38,042 nucleotides of DNA from IMG/VR virus record IMGVR_UViG_3300046740_000130, positions 1 to 38,042 of that record. One strand, given 5' to 3'. Origin of the DNA: a virus. The translations under genes and the position numbers were made by a program. This document shows positions 12,945-22,080 of the stretch, one piece after another (the stretch's first letter is position 1; each line of letters starts with the position of its first letter). The notes under the pieces were generated by a model. The model had not been told where the DNA came from and did not search any database. It saw only the letters and a list, made by a program, of their open reading frames with translations.

Positions 12945-13498
12945 GCTTTCGGCGCTCCGGGGAACTTCGCCTCGAGGATGTCACGCACGACGCCCAACCC
13001 CTTGCTCACCACCGGGATCGGGGTCGCGCCGAATGTCTCGCGGTGGTGCGAAATCGACTGGAGGTCGACCAGGATCAGACTTACCCCGATCGAGGTGGCG
13101 AGCGCGCCGTGGGTGTTGATCAGTCCCTCGGTGAACACCAGGTGCTCCATAAGGCGCATGATGAGGAGCAGCAAGATCCCGGTGATTTTCCCCATCGCCC
13201 CCGCGTGCGCCATCTTGGGATCGTACACCCCGAGGAACCGCGCCGCCTTCACGCCGCACCAGTAGTCGACGATCCCCGAGAACAGGACCATCGCCAGCGC
13301 GCCGCCGAACGTGTCGTGCTCGACGAACTGCGCCACGCCGCCGAGGAGCGCGAGCAGCTGCGCCCACGCTGGCATGTCTAGGAGCCGGTCGACGGGCGCG
13401 GCGATAGCCTGGAGGAACTGCTCCCCGGCGCGCAAGTCGAACGTCTCGAAAAGTCGCATCCGTCGGCGCTCCTGGGGGGTGAAAATCGGCATCGTCAT
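12941..13498 (-). CDS. Phage holin
   Basis: Membrane protein of about 185 residues with three or four hydrophobic helices: AWAQLLALLGGVAQFV, then GGALAMVLFSGIVDYWCGVK, then KITGILLLLIMRLMEHLVFT, then a weaker one near SIGVSLILVDLQ. The 'D..CGV..A' loop followed by 'K....I..LL' recalls the toxin-secretion/phage-lysis holin family. It is coupled to the endolysin by a 4-bp overlap. ATG 13498 is taken as start; ATG 13492 is an alternative. Confidence 0.75.
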   Translation of the reverse strand: MTMPIFTPQERRRMRLFETFDLRAGEQFLQAIAAPVDRLLDMPAWAQLLALLGGVAQFVEHDTFGGALAMVLFSGIVDYWCGVKAARFLGVYDPKMAHAGAMGKITGILLLLIMRLMEHLVFTEGLINTHGALATSIGVSLILVDLQSISHHRETFGATPIPVVSKGLGVVRDILEAKFPGAPKA

Positions 13499-13506
13499 GC
13501 GTGCCA

Positions 13507-13899
13507 CTATTTTACCCCTGCCTCGATCGCGGGACCAGGTGTTTCGCCCACCGTTGCAGACTTGCGCGCCGACCACTGATCGATCAGCGCTTGGTCTTCC
13601 GCCATGATCTGGTCCCACATTTTGAACCCTTCCGCCATGCGCTCGCCGAGCTCGATGAATTCGCTCGCGCAGCCCTCCAGCGATTTCAACTTTTGGCGGA
13701 GCCGCTCCATCTTCGGGTCGAGCTCGCCATCGTGGTCGACGAGCTTGGCCTGGAGCAACTTCTGCCGGTACATCACCACCTGCTGTTGAATCCGCGTGGC
13801 GAGCGTGAGGATCGGCAACGCCAGGTCGTGAACGTCGCGGGTGCTACAGTGGGTCGGCTGCTTGTGTTCGTCGAAGAATTGCCGGAGGTGTTCGTGCAT
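13507..13899 (-). CDS. Hypothetical helical protein between tail tip and lysis genes (130 aa)
   Basis: Nearly all helical, with heptad-like runs (ILTLATRIQQQVVMYRQKLL, then KMERLRQKLKSLEGCASEFI), so a coiled-coil protein is likely. No membrane segment or catalytic motif is seen. It lies between the tail-tip gene and the holin, where small virion or lysis-accessory proteins are often found. Confidence 0.65.
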   Translation of the reverse strand: MHEHLRQFFDEHKQPTHCSTRDVHDLALPILTLATRIQQQVVMYRQKLLQAKLVDHDGELDPKMERLRQKLKSLEGCASEFIELGERMAEGFKMWDQIMAEDQALIDQWSARKSATVGETPGPAIEAGVK

Positions 13900-13908
13900 C
13901 GATAGCTC

Positions 13909-16716
13909 CTAGACCGTGTTGATAGGTGTTCCCATGAAGTACGTGACCGAGAAGTTACCCCCGGCGACACACGTGAAGTCAGAATTCGGGCCGGACACCG
14001 CGGGGCCGAGGAGGAACCGCATCACATACTGGCGGCCCGTGGTACTCTCGTTCAGCGTGGTATCCGTGAACTGGAGCCACCCGAGGTTTCCGGCGTGGCT
14101 TCCAGACGAGAGGTTGGTGAGCGAGGCGTCGTTGTTGGCCCGGTCGAACTCGTACTGGATATTTCCGGTGATGCCGACAGTCCCGGGCGCTGTCGACGCA
14201 ACGCCCCACATCCAATGTGCGACCCCGGTGATCGTGACGCCGTCCGGGATCGGGACGATCGTCGAGAACCACATATTTTTTGTTACGTCGTACCCGGTGC
14301 CCGTCATGAACATTGCGGAGCCAGGACCGGTGCCGGTGCCGGTGGTGGAGTACAACCACTGGAGTTGCGCGAGGTCGGGGCGATAGCTGCCGCAGCTGTA
14401 GTTGACCGTCTTGGTGGCCGTGTACGTCTGGTACGCGCCGCGGATATGGATCGCGGGACCGGCGGTGCCATTACCACCCGCGGCGGTGTACGGGACGATC
14501 GTCGCGTAAATCTCTTGGCCGAACGTGAGGGTGCCACCGGCCACGACTGAGAACGTCGTCCCGTTGACCACGGTACCGCCCGCGATCACGCTGGCGTCGC
14601 TCGGGAACGCGCTCGTGCTCGTGAGGTACTTCGCCGACGCGAAATTGCGCGGAAGGTCCGCCGTAAGTGACCAGCTGCCGTTGCTGGAAATGTCCACCGT
14701 CCCTTGGGGGACCGCCGACTGGAAGGGGACCGGATTGTTCACGATCGTATAGGCCACGCTGGAGATAGAGGACAAGTCCTGGGTGGCGCCCCCGTATACG
14801 TTGAACGCCGGGAACTTGAAATATACGGTCTGGCCTGATACACCCTGCGGGAACGAGACGCGCCCGATCGCGTCGTCGATGAACACGAACCGCACGCCGC
14901 TCGAATGACTCGCCGGGATGGTGGAGTTGTACAGCCCGCGGTAGAGGGTGGTGAGGTTGTAGAGACCGGTCCCGGTGAGCGTGGCCGTCTCATACGCGAC
15001 GAACTCACTCTCCACGAGACAGAGCGGCGTCAACGCGGCAAAGTCGGTCGCGGAGAACGTCGACAGGGTGCGCCCCGAGGCGCTGATATCGACCGCGAGC
15101 GTGTGCGTGCTATCCGTCGACGGCCACGCGGCGTTCGTGGCGAGCGAGGCCGTGGTGGTGCCGTACGCGGCCTTCCCGACGATCGAGCCGACCTTGGTGA
15201 ACGTGGTGTTGTCGGTGGAGATCCACACGTCGCAGCCGCCCCAATTTGCGCCACCCGTGGCCGCGATCAGGATGTCGAGCGGCGACTTGGACAGCGGCGT
15301 CGGCGCCTCGAAGATGACCGGCGTCGTGGTGTTGCCCGGGTCGACGTTCGTGGCGGGCATCGAGCCGCTCGCGCTGCCGGTGGTGTAGAGCGCCGCGGTG
15401 GCGGTCCCGAGCGGCCAGTCCTCCGCCACCACCTCGAACCCCTGCTCGCTGTCGAGCTCGGTCACCGAGACGATCCGCACCGGCGTCTGACTGAGCCCGA
15501 GCCCCGCGTCGGTCAGCGTGACCAGGTCCATCGGCTCCAGGAGCGAGTATTTCCACCCGATGATAAACGTGTAGGTGTTCCGCACCGACTGTTCGCGCTG
15601 CCCGCGGATCGTGGCGACCTGTTGGGCTACCGCGGACGACTTGATCGAGTGCAGCTGGAGCGTGGACAGCGGGAGCGGACCGTACGCGATGGCCGCGGCC
15701 TGGGCGGTGTAGGTGTACGTGCTGGTGTTGTAATCGTAATTCCGGTCCTCATATTCGACCGGGATCTGGTTGTACGCTTTCGCCGGATCCGTGCGCGCCA
15801 CCAGGATCGGGTCGAGGTCGCCGTCGTGCGCCTGGTCGCCGCTCGTGCTCGCCAGGTCCGACGCGCTGTTCCGCATGAAGTCGCCGTCGCCCAGGTTGTA
15901 CAGCGGCGTCGTGTTCGGGGTGAAGCTATGGCCGTTCCCCGAGAGCGCGGTGTCGCCGTATGGGACGAATTTGAGCGCGCCATCGGACCAGACCGCGGCG
16001 GTGTTGCTGATCTCGAGGAGCTCGTTCAGCTGGTCCCGCGCCGGTACCTGAGACGAGAACACGGGACTGGCGAAGAGACCCGCCGCGGCGCAATAATCGG
16101 TCATCGGCGTCATCGACGCGAGCAGCGACGACGGGAAGTTGGCGCCATACTGCGCGTTCGTGAGGTAGTCCGAAATGATGGCCGCGGGGTTGGCGTCCAG
16201 AATGCCACCGCCGAACGGGAGGAACCCCTGCACCTCCCACGCGTACTGCGACAGCTGCGCGTTCGGCATGGTGACAGCGGGGTTGGCGACGTACGCCGTG
16301 AACTGATACGGGACCGCCTGAGCCGAGTAGTTGCTCGACAGGTACGACCACGGCGACTGTGACGACGTGCCGGTGAAGAGCGACCAGCCGTTCGTCGCGT
16401 AATAGGTGGCGAAGTCGACCTTCTGGTCCTTGTCGTGCCAGACCCATCCGATCCCGCCGATCGGCCCTTCACAGAGCCCGAGCGCGATCGGGGCGACGTA
16501 GTCCTGGCCGCCCGACTTGCCGGAGCCCTTCCCGGATCCCTTCCCGCCGCTCTTCACTGGCACCGGCTGTTTCGGCATGTGGATCAGGTTGGCGGCGATG
16601 CGCGCCCACCCGTACACGATCGGGATCGGCAGCCCGTACACGGACGACTGAACAGAAAACCCGGCGATCTTTGGTTTCTTGACCTTGATCCCGAGCACGT
16701 GCATGAGGCTAGACAT
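13909..16716 (-). CDS. Tail tip / baseplate hub protein (GTA gp15-like, Phage-tail_3)
   Basis: Large tail protein (935 aa) that forms the tip contacting the host. The N-terminus VYGLPIPIVYGWARIAANLI is typical of the hub proteins that follow NlpC/P60 genes in GTA-like tail clusters. The next segment is Gly/Lys/Ser rich (SGGKGSGKGSGKSGGQDYVA) and flexible. The centre (residues about 250-450) has the RDQLNELLEISNTAAVWSDG and REQSVRNTYTFIIGWKYSLL segments of the Phage-tail_3 region. The last 400 residues look like repeated beta-sandwich domains, probably for receptor binding. ATG 16716 overlaps the NlpC/P60 gene by 8 bp. Confidence 0.8.
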   Translation of the reverse strand: MSSLMHVLGIKVKKPKIAGFSVQSSVYGLPIPIVYGWARIAANLIHMPKQPVPVKSGGKGSGKGSGKSGGQDYVAPIALGLCEGPIGGIGWVWHDKDQKVDFATYYATNGWSLFTGTSSQSPWSYLSSNYSAQAVPYQFTAYVANPAVTMPNAQLSQYAWEVQGFLPFGGGILDANPAAIISDYLTNAQYGANFPSSLLASMTPMTDYCAAAGLFASPVFSSQVPARDQLNELLEISNTAAVWSDGALKFVPYGDTALSGNGHSFTPNTTPLYNLGDGDFMRNSASDLASTSGDQAHDGDLDPILVARTDPAKAYNQIPVEYEDRNYDYNTSTYTYTAQAAAIAYGPLPLSTLQLHSIKSSAVAQQVATIRGQREQSVRNTYTFIIGWKYSLLEPMDLVTLTDAGLGLSQTPVRIVSVTELDSEQGFEVVAEDWPLGTATAALYTTGSASGSMPATNVDPGNTTTPVIFEAPTPLSKSPLDILIAATGGANWGGCDVWISTDNTTFTKVGSIVGKAAYGTTTASLATNAAWPSTDSTHTLAVDISASGRTLSTFSATDFAALTPLCLVESEFVAYETATLTGTGLYNLTTLYRGLYNSTIPASHSSGVRFVFIDDAIGRVSFPQGVSGQTVYFKFPAFNVYGGATQDLSSISSVAYTIVNNPVPFQSAVPQGTVDISSNGSWSLTADLPRNFASAKYLTSTSAFPSDASVIAGGTVVNGTTFSVVAGGTLTFGQEIYATIVPYTAAGGNGTAGPAIHIRGAYQTYTATKTVNYSCGSYRPDLAQLQWLYSTTGTGTGPGSAMFMTGTGYDVTKNMWFSTIVPIPDGVTITGVAHWMWGVASTAPGTVGITGNIQYEFDRANNDASLTNLSSGSHAGNLGWLQFTDTTLNESTTGRQYVMRFLLGPAVSGPNSDFTCVAGGNFSVTYFMGTPINTV

Positions 16717-17164
16717 TCGCCATCTCCGCCCACCGTTTGAGAGTCCACGCCCCGGCCCATCGGCTGGTGATGGCGTCGTTCGGCGCGCACCGGTCCTCGA
16801 CGACGCGCCCGACCGTCCGCTCCGCGTGGATAATGTGCGGGAAGTCCTGCACGATCGCCGCGTGTGAGATAGCCCGGCCAAAGCGGAACACCGCGATGTC
16901 GCCCGGACCAGGGCGCCCGATGACGGGGACGCAATGGTCGGCGAGGATCTCGAGCAGCCGCTCGGCCCGCTCGTGGAGGAACCAGTCCGCCGCGTAGTGC
17001 GTGATCATCGGCGGATGCACGAGACCGGCGGCGCTGTAGACGGCCACGAGGAGGTGCGCGCAATCGACGCCGACGCCGCGGAGCGCCTGAGCATGATGGA
17101 ACGGCGTCCCGATCCAGGTGCGCGCCTCGTCGACCACCCGGATCCGCTCGATGTATTGCGTCAC
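16709..17164 (-). CDS. NlpC/P60-family tail peptidase
   Basis: Peptidoglycan hydrolase carried in the tail tip to open the wall during infection (GTA gp14-like). Catalytic Cys35 lies in VGVDCAHLLVAVY and His101 in AISHAAIV; the GDIAVFRFGR strand in between is typical. The 151-residue length matches the family. GTG 17164 is chosen because it overlaps the DUF2163 gene stop (GTGA) and gives the usual short N-terminus before 'ARTWIGTPF'. Confidence 0.85.
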   Translation of the reverse strand: MTQYIERIRVVDEARTWIGTPFHHAQALRGVGVDCAHLLVAVYSAAGLVHPPMITHYAADWFLHERAERLLEILADHCVPVIGRPGPGDIAVFRFGRAISHAAIVQDFPHIIHAERTVGRVVEDRCAPNDAITSRWAGAWTLKRWAEMANV

Positions 17165-18063
17165 GCGGCGGTCTCGGGGACCGGGATATAGGGATAGCCG
17201 CGGAAGTGCGCCAGGTTGGCGAACTTCGCCGAGCACGTCCCCTGCGACTTGTCACAGCCCGGGTAGATGCTGAACGTATCACCGACGCCCGGTACCGCGG
17301 GGAACGGCGGCGCGACTGAGACGGCGCCGTTCGTGTGCGAGTAGGAGGTCACGGGTCGGCTCAGGCCGTTATTCACCCCGGAGGTGAACGTGATCACCCC
17401 CTGGTCGTAGTACGCGCTGGCGGCGGCCAGGGTGCTCTTGACGAGGCTGGCGGTGCTCCCCGCGATCGCCGCGTTGGTGACGGTGAACGTCGCCTGGAGG
17501 AGCGTACAGCCCGCGTCGTACAGCGTGTGGATACATCCGGGCTGGTAGGTGTTCCGCGGCATCGGGTTCGACAGGACGTTGATGTTGCTCTTCACCGTCA
17601 CGGCGATCTGCGAGCGCGTGCATTGGATCGGCCCGACCGTCCCCGCGAAGAGGATCAGCGTGCCCGCGCTGGTGTCGTTCCAGGTCGGCATGAAAGCGCG
17701 CTCGAGCACGATGCGCGCCCCGTCCAGCGCGCCGTTGCGTGCCGCCGCGGGCCAGGGGATCCCGCCGAGCGTGTCACGCGTCGGACTGGTGAGGAGCGTC
17801 AACGCCAGGTCGTCGACTTGCAGCCCGACGATGATCTTGGTGAGGCCGCGGGTGAAGGTCACGCCGCCGCTGGCGAACGTGTAGACGGTCGGATCGCTCG
17901 GCCCCGCCGCCTGGCTGGTGGAGTTGATGTTGGTCGGCGCGCTGGTGAATCGGTACGTGGTGCCACCGGCCAGGATGATCGTGAGGAGGTCCGCGATCAG
18001 CGGTTGGGATCTTGGGCCGAGGCCGTTTAAGAATGTGATCAGCCCGGCGGACGCGTGCCGCAT
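17161..18063 (-). CDS. DUF2163 tail protein (GTA gp13-like)
   Basis: Minor tail / tip component of 300 residues. The C-terminal Cys-rich part is diagnostic: PGCIHTLYDAGCTL, then GCDKSQGTCSAKFANLAHF, the four-Cys pattern seen in gp13-like proteins that may bind a metal or an Fe-S cluster. The ATG at 18063 overlaps the DUF2460 stop by one base. Order DUF2460, DUF2163, NlpC/P60, tip protein matches gene transfer agent tails. Confidence 0.85.
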   Translation of the reverse strand: MRHASAGLITFLNGLGPRSQPLIADLLTIILAGGTTYRFTSAPTNINSTSQAAGPSDPTVYTFASGGVTFTRGLTKIIVGLQVDDLALTLLTSPTRDTLGGIPWPAAARNGALDGARIVLERAFMPTWNDTSAGTLILFAGTVGPIQCTRSQIAVTVKSNINVLSNPMPRNTYQPGCIHTLYDAGCTLLQATFTVTNAAIAGSTASLVKSTLAAASAYYDQGVITFTSGVNNGLSRPVTSYSHTNGAVSVAPPFPAVPGVGDTFSIYPGCDKSQGTCSAKFANLAHFRGYPYIPVPETAA

Positions 18064-18677
18064 TAGCCCCCCAGGACCGAGAGGAACGACAGCTGCTTGG
18101 CTTGCCAGAAATGCTGCGCGAACATCCCGAACTCGGTGGCGTCCGTTTCCATCCGGCAGCGCCAGTAGTAGTCGCCGGTCCACGTGATCGGGAGCGCGCC
18201 CGCGGGGGCGCTCGTGAACGTCACCAGCGCCGTCGCGCTGATGTTGTAATCGACGCCCGAGGTCTGGAGCACGCCGTTCTTGTAAATCTTGACCGTCTGC
18301 GCGGACGTGTCCGTGTTGTAGATCGGCTCGAAGAGGTAGCCGCCGAGCGTGCGCCCGAGTTGGAACGTCGTCAGGCTGCCGGTGCCGGTGCCGATCAGCT
18401 GCGCGGTGACGGTGAAGTCCTCCGGGTCGTGATACAGGAACGTATCCCACCCGCCGAGGAGGCTATTGAAAAACCCGGCGAGCGTCTGCCATTCCGTGAA
18501 CGCGGCGTACGTGCGGAGGAACTCGAACTCCAGCTGCCAGCGCCATATCGGGTACGGCTGGAACGCCGCGGCGATCGTCTGGCCGCCGACCGCTTGCTGG
18601 ACCTTGGTGGCGAATTTCGGGGCGCGGGTGATGTTCCACGTGATGCCCGGGAGGACGGGGAAGACCTGGTTGCTCAT
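18063..18677 (-). CDS. DUF2460 distal tail-like protein (GTA gp12-like)
   Basis: 204-residue protein joining tail tube and tip. The PYPIWRWQLEFEFLRTYAAF segment near residue 45 and the GWDTFLYHDPEDFTVTAQLI segment near 85 are typical DUF2460 features. The middle carries YKNGVLQTSGVDYNISATAL, a beta-hairpin repeat common in distal tail proteins. ATG 18677 overlaps the tape-measure stop (ATGA), so the true N-terminus is MSNQVFPVLPG rather than an upstream codon. Confidence 0.85.
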   Translation of the reverse strand: MSNQVFPVLPGITWNITRAPKFATKVQQAVGGQTIAAAFQPYPIWRWQLEFEFLRTYAAFTEWQTLAGFFNSLLGGWDTFLYHDPEDFTVTAQLIGTGTGSLTTFQLGRTLGGYLFEPIYNTDTSAQTVKIYKNGVLQTSGVDYNISATALVTFTSAPAGALPITWTGDYYWRCRMETDATEFGMFAQHFWQAKQLSFLSVLGG

Positions 18678-20725
18678 CCGCGGCGCCCTGGCTGTTCCCG
18701 GAACCCGAGGCCATTGTCCGCGGCGGCGTGCGCGGCGCTGGCGACGGCGTCTTTGTGTTTCATCATAAATTGCCGCACCCCGGCAGCGTCGACCGTGTGA
18801 ACGTGCAGGTGCGTGTCGCCGCCAGACCCGCCGTTCCCGGCCAGTCCGCGGATCACGTTGGCGTACTGTTTCGGCAGCACCATTTCCTGCGCGTGTAGTT
18901 GCGTGATCGGGTTGAGCCCCGCCGGTACGTCGAACCCGCCCGCGGCGGAGTGAATCGACCCGGCGAGCGCCAGGACGCCCGCAAGTGCGGCTGCAGCGGC
19001 AGCCGGAGCGAGGAACGGCCCGACGTACGGGATCCCGCTGATCGCCGCCCACGCGCCCGCGGCGGCCTCCGCGGCTTTCATGGCGACCACCTTGATCGCC
19101 CCCCACGCGTTCAGCGCCACCGTCTCGAGCACCCCCTGCGCGGTGATCCCTTTCTGTGCGAGCCACGACGCGGCGTGCGCCTCCAGGATCTTGACCTGGC
19201 TATCGGCGAACGCCATGGCGATGTTCTGGAACACCCCGCGCATGAAGTCGCGGAACGTCCCGCCGGTCTGCCTCAGCTGGTCGATCGTTTTGGTGAACGA
19301 GCCGCTGATCCCGTCGAACACCTTTTGCCACGTTTTCTCGGTGTCTTTCGTGAGGTTGGCCTGGGCCTCCGCCAGCCGGAGCTTCGCCGCCGCGTACTCT
19401 TTCGACAGCTGGCCGAACCGGTTGCGGACGATCAGGAGCTCCGACTCGGCGAGTTGCACCTGCAGCGCGAGGTTGTCCTTGTTCGCCACGCCCTGAATTT
19501 TGAGGTCGTTCACCGCCAGCTGCACGTCCATGTTCAACGACCGCTGGTACGCCTCGGTGTACTTCTTGTAGATGTCGAGCGCCTCGGCGCTCCCCGCCTT
19601 GGCGAGTTTCAGTTTGGAGAACCAGAAATCGGCCTCGTCGCGGGCGCTCAATTCCTGCTGGCCCTTTTGGTTGTTCCTGAGCACGTCGAGCTCGTGCTCG
19701 AGTTGTTGCATGAGGGAGATCGTCGCCTTCATGTGCGTCGGGATGTCCGCACCGAGCCCGCCCGCGCCTGGCGCCGCTTCGCCGACCGTCGAGATCGCGG
19801 TCCACGAATCTTTCAGCCGCTCCAGCACCCCGTGCGCGTTCTCGACCGACGAGCGGAAGTCGCCCACCAGGAAGTTGCCGACCATTTTGATCGTGTCGCC
19901 GAGCGCTTTTAAGATGTCGATGATCGCGGTCAGGAACCGAGCGAACCCGTCCAGCACCGGCATGACCAGCGTGGTGAGCGAGATCACCAGCCCGCCCCAG
20001 GCGTTTTTCAGCTGGAGCACCGCGTGGTGGTACTCATTGATCGCCTCGACGTTGTCCTCGGTCAGCGTCACGCCGAGCCGCCGCGCCTCCTCTTCGAGCC
20101 GCTGGATCCCGTCGCGCCCCTGGTTCAGCATCGGGATCAGGTTGGCCCCCGAGCGCCCGAAGATGTCGATCGCCAGCGCGGTCTTCTTGGCGCCGTCGTC
20201 CATCCCGTGGAACCGATCGGCCACCGCGAGCAGGACGTCCTCCATGGGGCGGAGCTTCCCGTTCGAATCGGCGACGGCGATCCCTAAGTCCTTGAACGCT
20301 TGCGTGGCCGGTCCGGCGCCACCGCGGGCGGCTTGCTCCATGTTCCGGGCGATCCGTTGCAACGCGATCCCGAGTTGGTCGAATGAGACGTGCGACAACT
20401 CCGCGGCGTACTTCATGGCCGAGAGGGTCTCGGTCGCAATGCCGGTTTTCTGGTGGAGCACCTCGAGGGTGACGGCGAGCTCGGTGGTGTTCTCGATCGC
20501 CTCGTGGAAGATGTGGAGCCCCTCGATCGCGGCGGTGAACAGGAGCAGCGGCGCGAGCGCGGCAGAGATCACGGTCCCGAGCCCCTCGAACGCGCCCTCC
20601 ATTTCTTTCGTGCCCGCGTTCACCGACTCGGCGCTTTCCTTCATCCCGGAGAGCAACCCCTGGATCGCCGCCGTGATCTGGACGACGATGCCGTCCCCTT
20701 CCGCTACGCCGCCACTGATCCCCAT
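18674..20725 (-). CDS. Tape measure protein
   Basis: 683 residues, which would set a fairly short tail (about 100 nm by the usual 0.15 nm per residue). Long helical stretches dominate. Residues about 90-260 hold the conserved block with LHQKTGIATETLSAMKYAAE and the FGRSGANLIPMLNQG turn that marks the lambda-type tape-measure N-terminal region. Hydrophobic helices follow near 240-300 and 560-620. The C-terminus has the HAQEMVLPKQYANVIRG motif often seen in phage tape measures. ATG 20725 follows the chaperone-extension stop by 2 bases. Confidence 0.88.
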   Translation of the reverse strand: MGISGGVAEGDGIVVQITAAIQGLLSGMKESAESVNAGTKEMEGAFEGLGTVISAALAPLLLFTAAIEGLHIFHEAIENTTELAVTLEVLHQKTGIATETLSAMKYAAELSHVSFDQLGIALQRIARNMEQAARGGAGPATQAFKDLGIAVADSNGKLRPMEDVLLAVADRFHGMDDGAKKTALAIDIFGRSGANLIPMLNQGRDGIQRLEEEARRLGVTLTEDNVEAINEYHHAVLQLKNAWGGLVISLTTLVMPVLDGFARFLTAIIDILKALGDTIKMVGNFLVGDFRSSVENAHGVLERLKDSWTAISTVGEAAPGAGGLGADIPTHMKATISLMQQLEHELDVLRNNQKGQQELSARDEADFWFSKLKLAKAGSAEALDIYKKYTEAYQRSLNMDVQLAVNDLKIQGVANKDNLALQVQLAESELLIVRNRFGQLSKEYAAAKLRLAEAQANLTKDTEKTWQKVFDGISGSFTKTIDQLRQTGGTFRDFMRGVFQNIAMAFADSQVKILEAHAASWLAQKGITAQGVLETVALNAWGAIKVVAMKAAEAAAGAWAAISGIPYVGPFLAPAAAAAALAGVLALAGSIHSAAGGFDVPAGLNPITQLHAQEMVLPKQYANVIRGLAGNGGSGGDTHLHVHTVDAAGVRQFMMKHKDAVASAAHAAADNGLGFREQPGRRG

Positions 20726-20727
20726 CG

Positions 20728-21332
20728 CTACTTCCCCCCGAATGAATTAACCAGCGCCTCGATCTCCTCCGGCGTCGATGGCTTGAATGTCGCCCCCTCC
20801 GATGTGCGCCCGCTCAGACCAGCGAGAATCCCGCCGAGCAGCTGGTGCAGCGGCGGGTTCGTCGTCCAGTACACGAGCAACTCCTCGACCTCGGGAAGAT
20901 AGAGCGCGTCGACCTCCGGGTACGTCCACCCGGTTGCGGTGATGATCTGCCCGTAGAGCGCCGCAAGGTTTAGCTCTGCGAGCCGGGAGCTTCCCCCGGT
21001 GCCGCATCCCCCGGTTTCTTGACCAGGCCGGTCATGTTCAGCACGGGCGGGATGGCCTCCGCGATCGCCATCACCCCGTCCAAGAACGGGAGCGCGTCGA
21101 ACCCTTCCGCGCAGAACTGGTCGAACGTGAGCTCGGGCTCCGCGACCGTCGCCGACGCGTGCAGGATCCGCAACATCGCTTCGATCTCCTCCGCGGTTGG
21201 CACCGCTGCTTTGATCGCCGACGCCACCTTGAAGTCGTCGAGCAGCCGGTACCGCCGCATGAGTCCTAACGTGATCGGGGAGAAGGTGAACACCCTCCCC
21301 CCGATCGTGACCTGCTTGCCGTTGTCGGGCAT
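20728..21332 (-). CDS. Tail assembly chaperone, -1 frameshift product (GpGT-like)
   Basis: The short chaperone frame (20970-21332) runs into a second open frame, one base back, that ends at TAG 20728 just before the tape-measure gene. The extension reads LAELNLAALYGQIITATGWT, then PEVDALYLPEVEELLVYWTT, then NPPLHQ, a typical second half of gpG-T chaperones. Two ACCGGGGGA repeats (G runs at 21008-21012 and 20993-20997) are the likely slip sites; the second gives a G-GGG-GAA heptamer with a perfect P-site re-pair. Such a shift yields two chaperone forms in fixed ratio. Slippage itself is inferred. Confidence 0.75.
20970..21332 (-). CDS. Tail assembly chaperone, short form (GpG-like)
   Basis: 120-residue protein following the tail tube gene. 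It opens with a strand-rich GGRVFTFSPITLGLMRRYRL block, then helices and a conserved TFDQFCAEGFDALPFLDGVM region. It fits the lambda gpG position between tail tube and tape measure. The frame ends at TAA 20970; the longer product arises by the frameshift described separately. Confidence 0.8.
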   Translation of the reverse strand: MPDNGKQVTIGGRVFTFSPITLGLMRRYRLLDDFKVASAIKAAVPTAEEIEAMLRILHASATVAEPELTFDQFCAEGFDALPFLDGVMAIAEAIPPVLNMTGLVKKPGDAAPGEAPGSQS

Positions 21333-21339
21333 CGCGCTC

Positions 21340-22068
21340 TTACTCCGTGGTGTAGTGTTCGATCACGCGCTGAGTCGCGTCGGCTCGGGCTGTAAAGTCG
21401 AGCGCGGGCATCGTGTAATCGGTGTTCTTCATCGCGTACGAGAACTTCGGGAACACGGTGGCGAAGAGCTTGATCCCGAACTGCTTGCCCGCGTACGTGT
21501 TGAACAGCGTGCAGGTGAAGGTCGTCGCGGCACCCATGAGCTGGTTGTTGTAAACGACCGTCTTGCCGCCCGCGGTGGTGTAGCTGTAGCTGATCCACAC
21601 CACGTGCGCGGTGTCCGCGGCGGCGAACGTATAGACGCCCGCGGTGACCGCATACTGACCGGTCGCGGGAGCGGACGCCACGCGGATCATGCGGAGCCCG
21701 GTGTTCGCGTCAACGACGCCGAGATCCTCGACGAACGTGGCCGATTGTGCGACCGTGACGGTGTACGGACCGGAGCCGGGAATGGTGCCGACCTCGTTGA
21801 TCCCCGCCGCGGTGCTGCCACTGTTCAGCGAGGAGCCCGAGAGCACCTGGTTGACGATCGCGCCGTAGATGATCCCGAACTTCGCCTTGCCGCTGATCTT
21901 CCCGTCCGCGAGCGCGGTGTCGACCGGGAATTTGTACTGACCGTAGAGGTCTTTCATCGTCTGGTCGATGTCGACCGACACTTCCTGGAGCACGCCACAC
22001 TGGAGCGGCGTCGGATTCGCGCCCGCGGGGGTGAACTCGAGGAGGCCGGTGCCGAAATTGTATTGCAT
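21340..22068 (-). CDS. Major tail tube protein
   Basis: 242-residue beta-rich protein. The N-terminal MQYNFGTGLLEFTPAGANPT and the VDIDQTMKDLYGQYKFPVDT segment are typical of tail tube subunits, as is GKISGKAKFGIIYGAIVNQV. The middle has a repeated strand pattern, and the C-terminus holds NTYAGKQFGIKLFATVFPKF. The gene precedes the chaperone by 7 bases, as in most siphoviruses, and should be highly expressed. Confidence 0.85.
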   Translation of the reverse strand: MQYNFGTGLLEFTPAGANPTPLQCGVLQEVSVDIDQTMKDLYGQYKFPVDTALADGKISGKAKFGIIYGAIVNQVLSGSSLNSGSTAAGINEVGTIPGSGPYTVTVAQSATFVEDLGVVDANTGLRMIRVASAPATGQYAVTAGVYTFAAADTAHVVWISYSYTTAGGKTVVYNNQLMGAATTFTCTLFNTYAGKQFGIKLFATVFPKFSYAMKNTDYTMPALDFTARADATQRVIEHYTTE

Positions 22069-22080
22069 CGGGTCGATCTC

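Noticed and set aside
13979-14359. Long open frames antisense or out of frame to the tail-tip gene
   Set aside because: High GC opens many shadow frames. These are rich in R, H, P and G, lack ribosome-binding sites and overlap a well-supported gene. The same applies to long plus-strand frames at 14905-16362, 24268-26550 and 34723-36246.
15726-15745. TTGTAATCGTAATTCC as a further operator
   Set aside because: It is inside the tail-tip gene, has only one good half-site and lacks the 3-base spacing. The TTGTAA words at 18247 and 21547 were set aside for the same reason.
18634-18649. TGTTCCACGTGATGCC, another parS-like match
   Set aside because: Thirteen of 16 positions agree, but it lies inside the DUF2460 gene, where GITWNI coding explains the sequence, and the 3' third is wrong.
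20747-21007. 86-residue frame at the chaperone/tape-measure junction
   Set aside because: This third frame is Arg/Gly/Ala rich with no family pattern, whereas the -1 frame at the same place encodes a typical chaperone extension.
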